Of a stretch of DNA of 64,000 nt, positions 56,667 through 64,000 are shown piece by piece. The notes beneath the pieces were generated by a model. It was given only the letters and a program-made list of their open reading frames with translations, ran no database searches and was not told the DNA's origin. A program made the translations under genes and the position numbers. The DNA comes from Porticoccaceae bacterium (GTDB lineage: Bacteria; Pseudomonadota; Gammaproteobacteria; Pseudomonadales; Porticoccaceae), in NCBI GenBank assembly GCA_023228865.1, contig JALOAH010000007.1, positions 1 to 64,000 on the forward strand, in the 5' to 3' direction. The number at the start of each line of letters is the position of its first letter. Positions within the stretch are counted from its first letter, which is position 1.

Positions 56667-57040
56667 TTGGCAAACCGGCGCAGTAAAAATTGCATGATCA
56701 GGGCGGTGATAACGATGGCAATGGGGGTGGCCACCAGAATAGCGGCGATGATTGCCAGCCAATTATCGGTAAAAATATCACCGAGAAAAAAAATACCCAC
56801 CCCCGCAGGAATAAAAAACAGCGACAGCAGGCTGATGAGCCTGTGGCAGGTTTGCGCCAGCCACAAGGGTGCATCCCCCATGATCGAGAGAACGACGAAG
56901 AGCAGCACCAAGCCCGTCACCGCTGTGGGGGTTGGCAGCTGCAGAGCTTCGCTAACTAGGCTGCCGAGCCATTGAAAGATGGCCAAAACAGCGATGCCGG
57001 CAACAAGGGAAGCCACTTCGCGGAGATTGAAACTTGTCAC
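56663..57040 (-). CDS. lrgA: LrgA/CidA-family holin-like membrane protein
   Basis: 125 residues from a GTG at 57040, giving VTSFNLREVASLVAGIAVLAIFQ, a typical family start; upstream in-frame codons overlap dsbB and add unrelated sequence. Four membrane helices and the signature LQLPTPTAVTGLVLLFVVL. It is five bases after dsbB and overlaps lrgB. Confidence 0.88.
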   Translation of the reverse strand: MTSFNLREVASLVAGIAVLAIFQWLGSLVSEALQLPTPTAVTGLVLLFVVLSIMGDAPLWLAQTCHRLISLLSLFFIPAGVGIFFLGDIFTDNWLAIIAAILVATPIAIVITALIMQFLLRRFAK

Positions 57041-57045
57041 TGGGC

Positions 57046-57528
57046 TTATCTTCTTACTGCTTGCCAGAGGGAAAATAACGCCAGGCAGATAAACACAATC
57101 AACATCCAGCCGGCGATGCTGAGGCTCAGAAACGTCCAGTCCACCTTGGCGCAGTTGCCGTCGCCCTTGAGAAGAAGGGGCAGCCATTCAACAAAAGAGA
57201 AACTGTCCATTAAATAGTCTGCCGGGGGGCCGCAGGCGGGAACCTGATCCTCTGGCAGGCTTTGCAGCCAGAGCTGGCGAATGGAAAAACCGGAGCCTGC
57301 CAGTGCCGCCACTGCTGTGATCACGCCATAAATTCTGACGCCTGTTTTACCGGGATTGTGGACAGCAGCGAGCAGGGCGACAACGCCGGTGATAATGACA
57401 AATACCCGCTGGACAATGCACAGGTAGCAGGGCTCCAGTGCCATCACATACTGCATGTAGAGAGCGACCATAATCAGCCCGGTGCACGCGAGGGCAATCA
57501 GGGCAAAACTTTGGCGAGGGCTAATCAT
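57046..57528 (-). CDS. dsbB: Disulfide bond formation protein DsbB
   Basis: 160 residues from the ATG at 57528 with AGAGG upstream. Four membrane helices, the first periplasmic pair in EPCYLCIVQRVFV, and the second in QVPACGPP with a third Cys in GNCAKVDW. It reoxidises DsbA by passing electrons to quinone. It leads the dsbB–lrgA–lrgB unit. Confidence 0.95.
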   Translation of the reverse strand: MISPRQSFALIALACTGLIMVALYMQYVMALEPCYLCIVQRVFVIITGVVALLAAVHNPGKTGVRIYGVITAVAALAGSGFSIRQLWLQSLPEDQVPACGPPADYLMDSFSFVEWLPLLLKGDGNCAKVDWTFLSLSIAGWMLIVFICLALFSLWQAVRR

Positions 57529-57684
57529 AAAACCTCTTCTATCGGTTATCGCCTCCGCAACAAGGGAATTGTTGGCAGTGGCCGTTGGTGAAAAGCTATA
57601 GTAACGTCGAAATCCCACTATACAAGGGCGAAACCCGGGTTTTGGCTTGGACTAGAGTTTATTGTCTGCCATGAAGAATCTTCA

Positions 57685-57875
57685 GACATCACCAGCAGGC
57701 TGGCTACACAACACACCAGAACCAAGCTTGCTCTGTGGGAAGCTTGGTTCTAGCGTAGGAGCTTACCTGCAAGCGATGGTTGAGGCTTGGTCATCCCGCC
57801 CCTCCGCCAGCAGGCTGGCTTCTACCGAAAAATCGTTTGTTTGCAGGAGCAGGCTCTGCTGGCATGGTGTCTCCA
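57685..57875. repeat. Cluster of REP-like palindromes
   Basis: The gap of about 390 bases between dsbB and acpH is mostly repeats. CCAGCAGGCTGGCT occurs twice; GTAGGAGCTTACCTGCAAGC resembles the unit at 31157; and GAACCAAGCTT (57719) pairs perfectly with AAGCTTGGTTC (57740–57750). No gene is seen. Confidence 0.65.
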
Positions 57876-57914
57876 TAAGAGAAAATCAAATGGGTGCAAT
57901 AGCCGGGCTAACCG

Positions 57915-58502
57915 CTATGGGCTGTGATTGAGAAAGTCTTGGGCAAAGCGGCGGTGTTCCGCCATCAGGCTTTCAAAACAGCTTTCCAGCAGTGCCTCCC
58001 TGGCGTTGAGTTCAGACAACGCATCCGCCAGTGGTACCGGGTTGCGAAAACGGCGGCCAATATTGTTGAGCATCAGCGGTAGATTGTCCCTGTCGGCATA
58101 GCCTTCGAGCCACTTCACCTGAGGGGCGACCCGGCAAAAATCCTGGGCACGGGGCGGCAAATTGGCGCTGTGCAATTGCAGTTGGCGATAAAACTGGCCG
58201 CAGAACAGGGGCAGGGGTTCATCGTGAAACTGGTGCCAGCGGCTGGCCAGCAGGTGATCGAAATAGACATCCATGAGAATGCCGCCAAAACGCCGCCAGG
58301 GCGAGGGCATGGTGGCCAACACTCGGCAAAAGAGGGGGTGGCTGTCGGTGGCGGTATCAATGTGGCGGTGGAGGCGAATGCCGGTTTCAACCGCCGTGGG
58401 CAGTTGCCCAGTCAGCGAACCCTTGACAAAATCACCGAGCAGGCCGCCCACCTGAATATCAGGATGGCAACCGGACAAATAGATATGGGCGAGATAATTC
58501 AA
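57915..58502 (-). CDS. acpH: Acyl carrier protein phosphodiesterase
   Basis: 195 residues; removes the phosphopantetheine arm from ACP. The family HD-like motifs are present: MNYLAHIYLS, GGLLGDFVKG, GIRLHRHIDTATDSHP and GGILMDVYFDHLLA. The TTG start overlaps the gshA stop as TTGA, so the two genes are co-translated. Confidence 0.93.
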   Translation of the reverse strand: MNYLAHIYLSGCHPDIQVGGLLGDFVKGSLTGQLPTAVETGIRLHRHIDTATDSHPLFCRVLATMPSPWRRFGGILMDVYFDHLLASRWHQFHDEPLPLFCGQFYRQLQLHSANLPPRAQDFCRVAPQVKWLEGYADRDNLPLMLNNIGRRFRNPVPLADALSELNAREALLESCFESLMAEHRRFAQDFLNHSP

Positions 58503-60079
58503 TATTGGTGCTGGGCGTAGTAGGCCGCCACATAGTCTTCAAAGGTTCGCGTGTCTGCAGCTTCTATCTGTGCCTGGTCGAGGAGGGATTGCGCCGCCAT
58601 CTCCTCGTAGATTGCCGCCGTCTTGGCGTCGACATCGCAAGCCTGAATGCTCGCCTTGTGCTGGCGGCTTTTTGCCAATCCCCACTGGAAGAAAGTGATT
58701 TTCTGTTGCCGCAATTCTTCAAGAATCCGCGCCGACGGTGTTTCTTCACTGTGGTCGAGCCGCCTTTGCATGGTCGCCAGGCATTGGCTGAAGCGATTAG
58801 TGGCAAAGGCGCTGTCGAGAAGGGCTGCCACTGGCGCCATGGCGGCCAGTAATTCGCTGCCCCAGTGACGAAGTTCGACGGTCTGGCCGCGGCGCTGCAG
58901 GGTAAATCCGGGCTTGCGCCCTTCGTAAACCGTGCTGAGCTGGTTTTCGAGAATTTCCTGGTACTCTTCCCTGTCGATATCGGCGCTGCCGGTCAGCAGG
59001 CTGTAGAGGAGAAAAATATCGAGAAAATCCGCCTGCTCCCGATCGATACCTGCGGGCACAAAGGGGTTCAGGTCAATGCAACGCACCTCAACATATTCGA
59101 TGCCCCGCTCCCGCAAGGCTTTGAGGGGTGTCTCACCGGATCTGGTGGTGCGTTTCGGTCTTACTGTGCTGTAAAACTCGTTTTCGATTTGCAGCAGATG
59201 GGTGTTGAGTTGCACATAATTGCCGTCCGCGTCCTTGAGACCGAGGGCTTCATAGGCGGAATAGGGCGTCGCCAGCGCCGCGCGCAGGGTTTGGGTGTAG
59301 CTGTCGATATCGTTGTAGCACACATACAGAGATTCCTGGGCGGAACTCTGGTAGCCGAGATTGCCCATGCGCAGGGACGTGGCGTAGGGTGCATGCAATG
59401 TGTGGTTGTCATCACCCAGGGGCACCAGCTGGTGTTCGCGGTCGCGAACAAAAGATTTGCACACGGCGGGGGCTGCGCCAAACAGGTAGAGCAGCAGCCA
59501 GGTATGGCGGCGAAAATTGCGGATCAAACCAAAATAGGTGTTGGTTTTAAAGGTTTGAAAACTGTCGCTGTTGCCGCAGGCGGTTTGCAGCAGGCTGATG
59601 CATTCATCCGGCGCCGACCAGTTGTAGTGAATGCCGGCAATGGTTTGCATCAGGCGGCCATAGCGGTTGCCGAGGCCGGTGCGATAGACCTCCTTCATCT
59701 TTGCCACATTGGACGAACCGTAACGGGCGATGGGAATGGAACTGTCATCGCCGAGGGCGCAGGGCATGCTGTTCACCCACAGCAGTTCATCGCCGATATT
59801 ATCGTAGGTAACCCGATGAATATCCGCCAGGGTTTGCAGCGTGGTGTCAATACTGGTGGCTGGCGGCGTGATCAGCTCGATCAGCGCTTCGGAAAAATCC
59901 GTGGTAATGCGCGGGTGTGTCAGCGCCGAACCCAGACCCCGTGGATGGGGCGTCAGCGCCAGTTTGCCCTCCGGGGTGACTCTCAGGCTTTCTTTTTCTA
60001 TGCCCCGGCGAATGGCGGTCAACAGGTTGAGGTTTTCCGAAGCGGAAAGAATGCGTAGCGCTTGTTTCAGGTCGGGCAT
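58499..60079 (-). CDS. gshA: Glutamate–cysteine ligase
   Basis: 526 residues, proteobacterial type. First step of glutathione synthesis. Signatures: RRGIEKESLRVTPEGKLALTPHP, TTDFSEALIELITPP, SMPCAL, and EVRCIDLNPF. It runs into acpH with a four-base overlap. Confidence 0.98.
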   Translation of the reverse strand: MPDLKQALRILSASENLNLLTAIRRGIEKESLRVTPEGKLALTPHPRGLGSALTHPRITTDFSEALIELITPPATSIDTTLQTLADIHRVTYDNIGDELLWVNSMPCALGDDSSIPIARYGSSNVAKMKEVYRTGLGNRYGRLMQTIAGIHYNWSAPDECISLLQTACGNSDSFQTFKTNTYFGLIRNFRRHTWLLLYLFGAAPAVCKSFVRDREHQLVPLGDDNHTLHAPYATSLRMGNLGYQSSAQESLYVCYNDIDSYTQTLRAALATPYSAYEALGLKDADGNYVQLNTHLLQIENEFYSTVRPKRTTRSGETPLKALRERGIEYVEVRCIDLNPFVPAGIDREQADFLDIFLLYSLLTGSADIDREEYQEILENQLSTVYEGRKPGFTLQRRGQTVELRHWGSELLAAMAPVAALLDSAFATNRFSQCLATMQRRLDHSEETPSARILEELRQQKITFFQWGLAKSRQHKASIQACDVDAKTAAIYEEMAAQSLLDQAQIEAADTRTFEDYVAAYYAQHQY

Positions 60080-60102
60080 TGAGCTTCCTTGGTAACGGGC
60101 GC

Positions 60103-60342
60103 TCAGCTGGCAGTGGTGTCTGGCTGAGGCTCCACAACGGGGTTGTCCCGGTCATTGCTGTCACAGGCGACGACCCTGGCGCGAAGATGTATATCCCTGG
60201 CAGTCAATTCAATCAACTGGTTGAGGGCGACGTCCTTGTGGGGTGTTCTGAACAGCAGCGCTGAATCAGCATCAGCGGAAATCCAATTGAGCTGGCGGTC
60301 GAGAACGTCCCCGGAAGGCGTTTGAATAATATACAACAACAT
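60103..60342 (-). CDS. Small conserved-looking protein of unknown function
   Basis: 79 residues, starting MLLYIIQTPSGDVLDRQLNW. It has no membrane helix or signal peptide; the first 60 residues look like a compact alpha/beta fold and the last 20 are Asp/Pro-rich. It lies 24 bases upstream of gshA on the same strand, so it may be cotranscribed. Codon usage looks like its neighbours. No function can be named. Confidence 0.55.
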   Translation of the reverse strand: MLLYIIQTPSGDVLDRQLNWISADADSALLFRTPHKDVALNQLIELTARDIHLRARVVACDSNDRDNPVVEPQPDTTAS

Positions 60343-60461
60343 ACTGGGATAAAAGACAGAGCCTGAATTGAGTTGGCGCTTAGTGTAGCCAAATATGCGC
60401 GGAGTGCAATTGCCTGAGTCGTTATGGATCGGTCAACGGGACGACTTTGCCGCCAGGTGGT

Positions 60462-61295
60462 TCAGGAAACCAGTGCAGGCAGCCGCAATGGCCTGGGGTG
60501 ATCGTCATTGGCGGCTTGATCGCATTTGAGCGCCTGCTGCAGGTCGCCCCAATGAATCAACTCCAGACGGCCTGTATTCTGTTCCACCAGGGCGGTACAG
60601 CTTTCGATCCAGTCGCCGTCATTGCAATAGAGCACGCCGTCGATGGTGCGTATTTCCGGCTGGTGAATATGGCCGCAAACAATACCGTCGAGATTGCGAC
60701 GGCGAGCTTCCGCCGCTGCGGCATGTTCAAAGGCGCGAATTGCCGTCAGGGCATTGGTGACCCGGTTTTTAATATAGTAGGCCAGTGACCAGTAGGGCAG
60801 TCCCAGCCAGCCGCGCACCCGGTTGCTCCAGCGGTTGATAAAAAGCAGCAGGTCGTAACCCAGATTGCCCGCCAGCTTGTGCAGGCGGTTGCAACGCACG
60901 GCGTGATCAAATTCGTCGCCGTGCACCACCAGCAGGCGCTTGCCCTCTGCCGTTCGATGAATGATTTCCCTGTGCACCTCAACATTGAGCAGTACCTGGC
61001 TGCACAGATCCCGGCAGTGGTCGTCGTGATTGCCGGGAATATACACCACGCGGGTGCCGGAAGCCGCCAGAGCCAGCAGCTTCTTGATCACCGCGTGGTG
61101 ACTTTCCGGCCACATGAACTGGCGTTTTAGCGCCCAGAAATCGATGACATCGCCCACCAGGTAAATCACCTTCGCCGGATTTTTGTTGAGGAAATCGAGG
61201 ACAAATTCGGCGCGGCAGCCCTTGTAGCCGAGATGAATATCAGATAACCAGACAGCGTTGAGGGGGCGATTGGTGGCGCTTTGAATCTTGTCCAT
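60462..61295 (-). CDS. plcP: PlcP-type metallophosphatase (phospholipase C-like)
   Basis: 277 residues from the ATG at 61295 (AAGGA upstream). The calcineurin fold is complete: SDIHLG, LVGDVIDFW, PGNHDDH, VVHGDEFDHAV and GHIHQPEIRTIDG. LPYWSLAYYIKNRV, AAAAEARRRNLDGIVCGHIHQ and YCNDGDWIESCTALVE match the PlcP group, often mislabelled as LpxH-like UDP-2,3-diacylglucosamine hydrolase. PlcP degrades phospholipids to diacylglycerol under phosphate limitation. It ends a Pho-box operon behind a glycosyltransferase and a PAP2 gene. Confidence 0.82.
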   Translation of the reverse strand: MDKIQSATNRPLNAVWLSDIHLGYKGCRAEFVLDFLNKNPAKVIYLVGDVIDFWALKRQFMWPESHHAVIKKLLALAASGTRVVYIPGNHDDHCRDLCSQVLLNVEVHREIIHRTAEGKRLLVVHGDEFDHAVRCNRLHKLAGNLGYDLLLFINRWSNRVRGWLGLPYWSLAYYIKNRVTNALTAIRAFEHAAAAEARRRNLDGIVCGHIHQPEIRTIDGVLYCNDGDWIESCTALVEQNTGRLELIHWGDLQQALKCDQAANDDHPRPLRLPALVS

Positions 61296-61320
61296 GGTGG
61301 ATTCCTTCCCCAGCGGGGCG

Positions 61321-62409
61321 TCAGCGTTCCAAGGCAACAGAGTTGACCAGCGAATTTTCAGTGCGGGTCACAGCGGTAATATCTGGCAGATGGGTTGCAG
61401 ACCACAGGGTTTGCGCCAGCGTGCCAACGTCGCCATCGGCGCCCGCCAGCAACCAGTGGCAGATGGCTCTGGCCACATTGGGGTAATCGACGCGGGTGGC
61501 GCCAGCGCCGTCGAGCCAGCTTGCAACCTTGGCGGCGTTGAGGTCGTACATCACATGGCCGTAACCCAGCAGATCGAGGGCGAGGGCGTTGGAATACTGC
61601 TCAGACTGGCCGCGAACCGGCTTGACCAGCAACTTGCGCCCCAGTTGCAGCACCTCGCTGGCGAGTTCAAAACCGGCGTTGCAAATCACCCCTTCGCAGC
61701 GGTGGAGGTCGGCCTGAAAACTTTCCCGACCCGGCGAAAACCAGTGAATATGGCCTTCACGGCTGGCGTCCACCTCCGGGTGATAAACGTGAAAGTTGTA
61801 AGCGGGAAACTGCCGCAAAAGCTTGCCAATGGCGGCGACAGACTCAAAGGGCAAATACACCACATAATGTTTGCGGATCACAGCTTCGCCACTGGCCGCC
61901 ACCGGCGCAATGGGCGGCAGTATGGGCTGGCCAAAATGGTGCCAGTGGAGGCCGACGGAAACACTGGCGGGGGCAAAGTATTTGAGCACTCCCTGCTGCA
62001 CAAGGCTGCCGTGGTGCTGGGGAATATTATGGTGAAACGCATACTGATGCCCCAGACCTACCACTCTGACCTTGCGATATTTCCCCGCCCAGGCGGTGAC
62101 AGGTTCAAAATCGGTCACAACCAGATCGTAGGGGGTCAAATCCAGGGTTTTGACATCCCGCCAAAATTGCAGTGGCTGGCTGTTGACAAGGGTTGCCAGG
62201 GGGCGAATGCGACCCTCTTTGGAGGCGAACGTCAAACCCTTGCGCAGGCGATAGTCGCCAAAAACCGTCATATCAAAAAACTTATCCGCCTCACGGCCAG
62301 AAAAAAGATAATCGACACTCACTCCGCAGGCCTGTAATTCCCTGGCCATGGCGCGGGCGCGGGTAATGTGGCCGTTGCCCGTGCCCTGCACACCGTAAAG
62401 TATTTTCAT
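61321..62409 (-). CDS. GT28-like glycosyltransferase (MJ1255 family)
   Basis: About 362 residues from the ATG at 62409, GT-B fold. The N-terminal glycine loop GVQGTGNGHITRARAMAREL and the nucleotide-sugar site GVICNAGFELASEVLQLGRKLLVKP resemble MurG/MGDG-synthase relatives of the MJ1255/VC2487 group. Its start overlaps the PAP2 stop (ATGA) and plcP follows 25 bases later. Given its neighbours, it may glycosylate diacylglycerol, taking the place of Agt; this is inference. The sugar donor is unknown. Confidence 0.82.
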   Translation of the reverse strand: MKILYGVQGTGNGHITRARAMARELQACGVSVDYLFSGREADKFFDMTVFGDYRLRKGLTFASKEGRIRPLATLVNSQPLQFWRDVKTLDLTPYDLVVTDFEPVTAWAGKYRKVRVVGLGHQYAFHHNIPQHHGSLVQQGVLKYFAPASVSVGLHWHHFGQPILPPIAPVAASGEAVIRKHYVVYLPFESVAAIGKLLRQFPAYNFHVYHPEVDASREGHIHWFSPGRESFQADLHRCEGVICNAGFELASEVLQLGRKLLVKPVRGQSEQYSNALALDLLGYGHVMYDLNAAKVASWLDGAGATRVDYPNVARAICHWLLAGADGDVGTLAQTLWSATHLPDITAVTRTENSLVNSVALER

Positions 62410-62957
62410 TGCATCATCCAAAACGCGGCGAAACTTGCCAGCACAGTGCCCATGGTGGCGCCGGCAACCGTATCCGTGGGGAAATGCACCCCCAGGGTCA
62501 CCCTGGAAACCCCAACCAGCCCAGCCCAGAGGTAAACAACGGGCGCGGTTTGCGGGTAATAAATCGCCAGGGCGGTGGCGGTGGCGAACGCCCCGGATGT
62601 GTGCCCCGAGGGAAAACTGAACTGATCCGAAGGAATAATAAAGCTCTTGAAATTGGGCAGGGCAGCGGCAGGGCGGTCGCGCTTCAGCCCCCGCTTAAGG
62701 ACAAAATACAGGGGTCGCTCCAGGGCAAAAGTCAGCGCCAGAGTCAGTGCAAAAAGCGAACCCTGCAGCTCTTCCAGCAGCCACAAACCAAGCGCCAGCA
62801 GCGGATAACCAAAACCGTCGGCGGTGCGCGACAGCATTCTGCACAACCGTGCCCACAGCGCCAGATGTTTGCGCTTCATCATCCACAGAAACATCACCAC
62901 ATCCATATTGTGGATGGTGCTCAGCAGTAGCGGAATATTGTTCTTTAATCTGTCCAT
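62406..62957 (-). CDS. PAP2-family membrane phosphatase
   Basis: 183 residues from the ATG at 62957. The three catalytic motifs are intact: KRGLKRDRP (K-x6-RP), FPSGHTSG and SRVTLGVHFPTD (SR-x5-H-x3-D), among about five membrane helices. Such enzymes hydrolyse phosphatidate or undecaprenyl pyrophosphate. The upstream 100 in-frame codons are not used, since they run through the Pho box. As first gene of this operon it could make diacylglycerol from phosphatidate. Confidence 0.88.
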   Translation of the reverse strand: MDRLKNNIPLLLSTIHNMDVVMFLWMMKRKHLALWARLCRMLSRTADGFGYPLLALGLWLLEELQGSLFALTLALTFALERPLYFVLKRGLKRDRPAAALPNFKSFIIPSDQFSFPSGHTSGAFATATALAIYYPQTAPVVYLWAGLVGVSRVTLGVHFPTDTVAGATMGTVLASFAAFWMMQ

Positions 62958-62980
62958 AGCGCCAAGCCTAGGCCGCGACT

Positions 62981-63020
62981 GTGACTGTTGTGTAACAGAA
63001 CCTTGACAGTTGTGTGACAA
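62981..63020 (-). promoter_or_regulatory. Tandem Pho boxes for the PAP2–GT–plcP operon
   Basis: On the minus strand TTGTCAC, CTGTCAA, CTGTTAC and CAGTCAC follow each other at exactly 11-bp spacing (spacers ACAA, GGTT, ACAA), the pattern of two PhoB sites. The last heptamer ends 24 bases before the PAP2 ATG, so the transcript would have a very short leader if the usual -10 distance applies. Confidence 0.8.
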
Positions 63021-63305
63021 TGGCGCAGATGAAAGGCATTCCACCCAGGATAGCAGTGATGGAGGTTTTGTCTTTGCCCCATTCTCCCCTGGAAATCCAT
63101 GGCGACATGCACACAGCGAAGGCATGGAAACCGCCAGAAAAATGGTTCGCAACGCTGAAGGATTACCAGCGCCCTCGCTTATTTTGGCTGCCACCATGGC
63201 CTTGTGTAAAGTTACGTAATTACCTTCACAAACGCCATGGTCGCGGCTAGCATGTTGCTCCATTGTTCATCGTATTCACTGTGCGCAAACCCTAAGGAAG
63301 TCGTC
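63021..63305. other. Intergenic region between Pho box and efflux gene
   Basis: About 285 bases with promoters for the fusion-protein gene expected at its right end (AT-rich stretch TTACGTAATTACC). A 78-codon open frame here has no family features or ribosome site. Confidence 0.4.
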
Positions 63306-64000
63306 TTGGCAATCAACAAAAAAAATCTATCCAGAGCTGGCCTGATTATCCTGGCGGGGATTGTGGTGTCCTGGCTGATTTTTGCCCTCAGGCCAACCCC
63401 CGATGTTCATCCCCACGAAGAGGCGCCGACCCATAGTGCCGATGTTATTGCCGTTGAACTGGTGTCGCGGGCGATTGTTGTCAAGAGCCAGGGCACCGTA
63501 ACTGCCAAGACCGCCATTGATGTCACCAGTCAGGTGGGCGGCCAGGTTGTCGCTGTCAGTGAGCATTTTGCCGCCGGAGGTTTTTTTGCTGCTGACGAGG
63601 CGCTGTTGCAGCTCGATCCACGGGATTATGAGATTGCTCTCGCCAGGGCTGAGGCTGCGCTGGCGGATGCCCGCAATGTGCTCGCCCAGGAGGAGGGGCA
63701 GGCGCGTCAGGCACAACGGGAATGGCGCGAACTGGGCAATGAGCGGGCCAATAATTTGTTTTTGCGCAAACCCCAACTCGCCGCCGCCAAAGCCAGTGTT
63801 AGCGCCGCCGAGGCCGAAGTTCGCCAGGCGCAGCTCAATCTCGAGCGCACAGCGATTCGCCTGCCGTTTGCCGGCCGCACTACTGAGGTCACAGTTAATC
63901 TGGGGCAATACGTCGGCGCCAACGCAACCGTTGCCAATGTCTATGCAACGGATGTGATGGAAGTGCGATTGCCGCTGTCGGCGCGGGATATGCAACTGCT
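63306..64000 (+). CDS. RND/HlyD-type membrane-fusion protein, N-terminal part
   Basis: The start of an efflux adaptor cut by the window end (about 231 residues seen). TTG start with AAGGAA six bases upstream. N-terminal anchor (LIILAGIVVSWLIFALR), a lipoyl half (VTSQVGGQVVAVSEHFAAGG), a helical hairpin (LARAEAALADARNVLAQEE and AAAKASVSAAEAEVRQAQ), then the second lipoyl half (LERTAIRLPFAGRTTEVTVN). It probably forms a pair with an inner-membrane pump gene further on. Confidence 0.9.
   Translation, partial: MAINKKNLSRAGLIILAGIVVSWLIFALRPTPDVHPHEEAPTHSADVIAVELVSRAIVVKSQGTVTAKTAIDVTSQVGGQVVAVSEHFAAGGFFAADEALLQLDPRDYEIALARAEAALADARNVLAQEEGQARQAQREWRELGNERANNLFLRKPQLAAAKASVSAAEAEVRQAQLNLERTAIRLPFAGRTTEVTVNLGQYVGANATVANVYATDVMEVRLPLSARDMQL

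Noticed and set aside
58865..60058. Open frame of 397 codons opposite gshA
   Set aside because: Antisense to a full-length, well-conserved gene.
61288..62337. Open frame of 349 codons opposite the glycosyltransferase
   Set aside because: Antisense shadow of a gene whose motifs are clear on the minus strand.
63014..63250. 78-codon open frame between Pho box and efflux gene
   Set aside because: Begins inside the Pho box, lacks a ribosome site and shows no family.

Overview
The window comes from a free-living, probably marine, gammaproteobacterium related to Pseudomonadales/Cellvibrionales. This is inferred from gene order, not from any search. Three blocks follow the Pseudomonas gene order: greA–rhodanese–secB / ntrCB–DUF4124–glnA–thiI–typA (1–11.4 kb) with pip–dtd; yicC–rph–crc–pyrE–DUF4124–slmA–argB–algC–coaBC–radC–rpmBG (35.4–46.4 kb); and mutM–coaD–rsmD–ftsYEX–rpoH–trmB, then dsbB and gshA (47.2–60.1 kb). 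Two genes expected in these blocks are missing: grxC beside secB and dut between coaBC and algC. A small palindromic transposon-like repeat sits where grxC is expected.

Layout. 0–6.7 kb: protein export and nitrogen control. glnA has a near-perfect sigma-54 promoter and two NtrC half-site pairs; ntrB has a perfect NtrC dyad upstream. 6.7–14.6 kb: thiI, a PAS membrane protein, typA, a membrane diguanylate cyclase, tag, pip and dtd. 14.6–18.2 kb: a BlaI-type repressor, its M56 membrane protease partner and a divergent TonB-dependent receptor. 18.3–19.5 kb: a response regulator with a dead GGDEF domain. 19.9–25.8 kb: a phosphate-scavenging operon (PhoX-like phosphatase, TonB receptor with a frameshift, dual-domain beta-propeller phytase) behind three PhoB heptamers. 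25.9–35.2 kb: an accessory region with a FUSC protein, nitroreductase, OsmC, a decayed glutathionyl-hydroquinone reductase, a DCC protein, cytochrome b561 with PepSY, a TMEM165-type transporter behind a likely manganese riboswitch, and a tetR–MFP–ABC operon. 60.4–63.0 kb: a PAP2 phosphatase, a GT28-like glycosyltransferase and a PlcP-type metallophosphatase in one operon behind four PhoB heptamers at exact 11-bp spacing. An RND/HlyD fusion protein runs off the end.

The most interesting theme is phosphate limitation. One PhoB-type operon looks built to harvest phosphate from phytate and phosphoesters. A second looks built to strip phosphate from membrane phospholipids and make a glycolipid instead (a PlcP–glycosyltransferase lipid-remodelling cassette with an added PAP2 enzyme). 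Other notable items are the riboswitch candidate, the protease-controlled TonB receptor and a Crc-like protein that has lost its nuclease residues.
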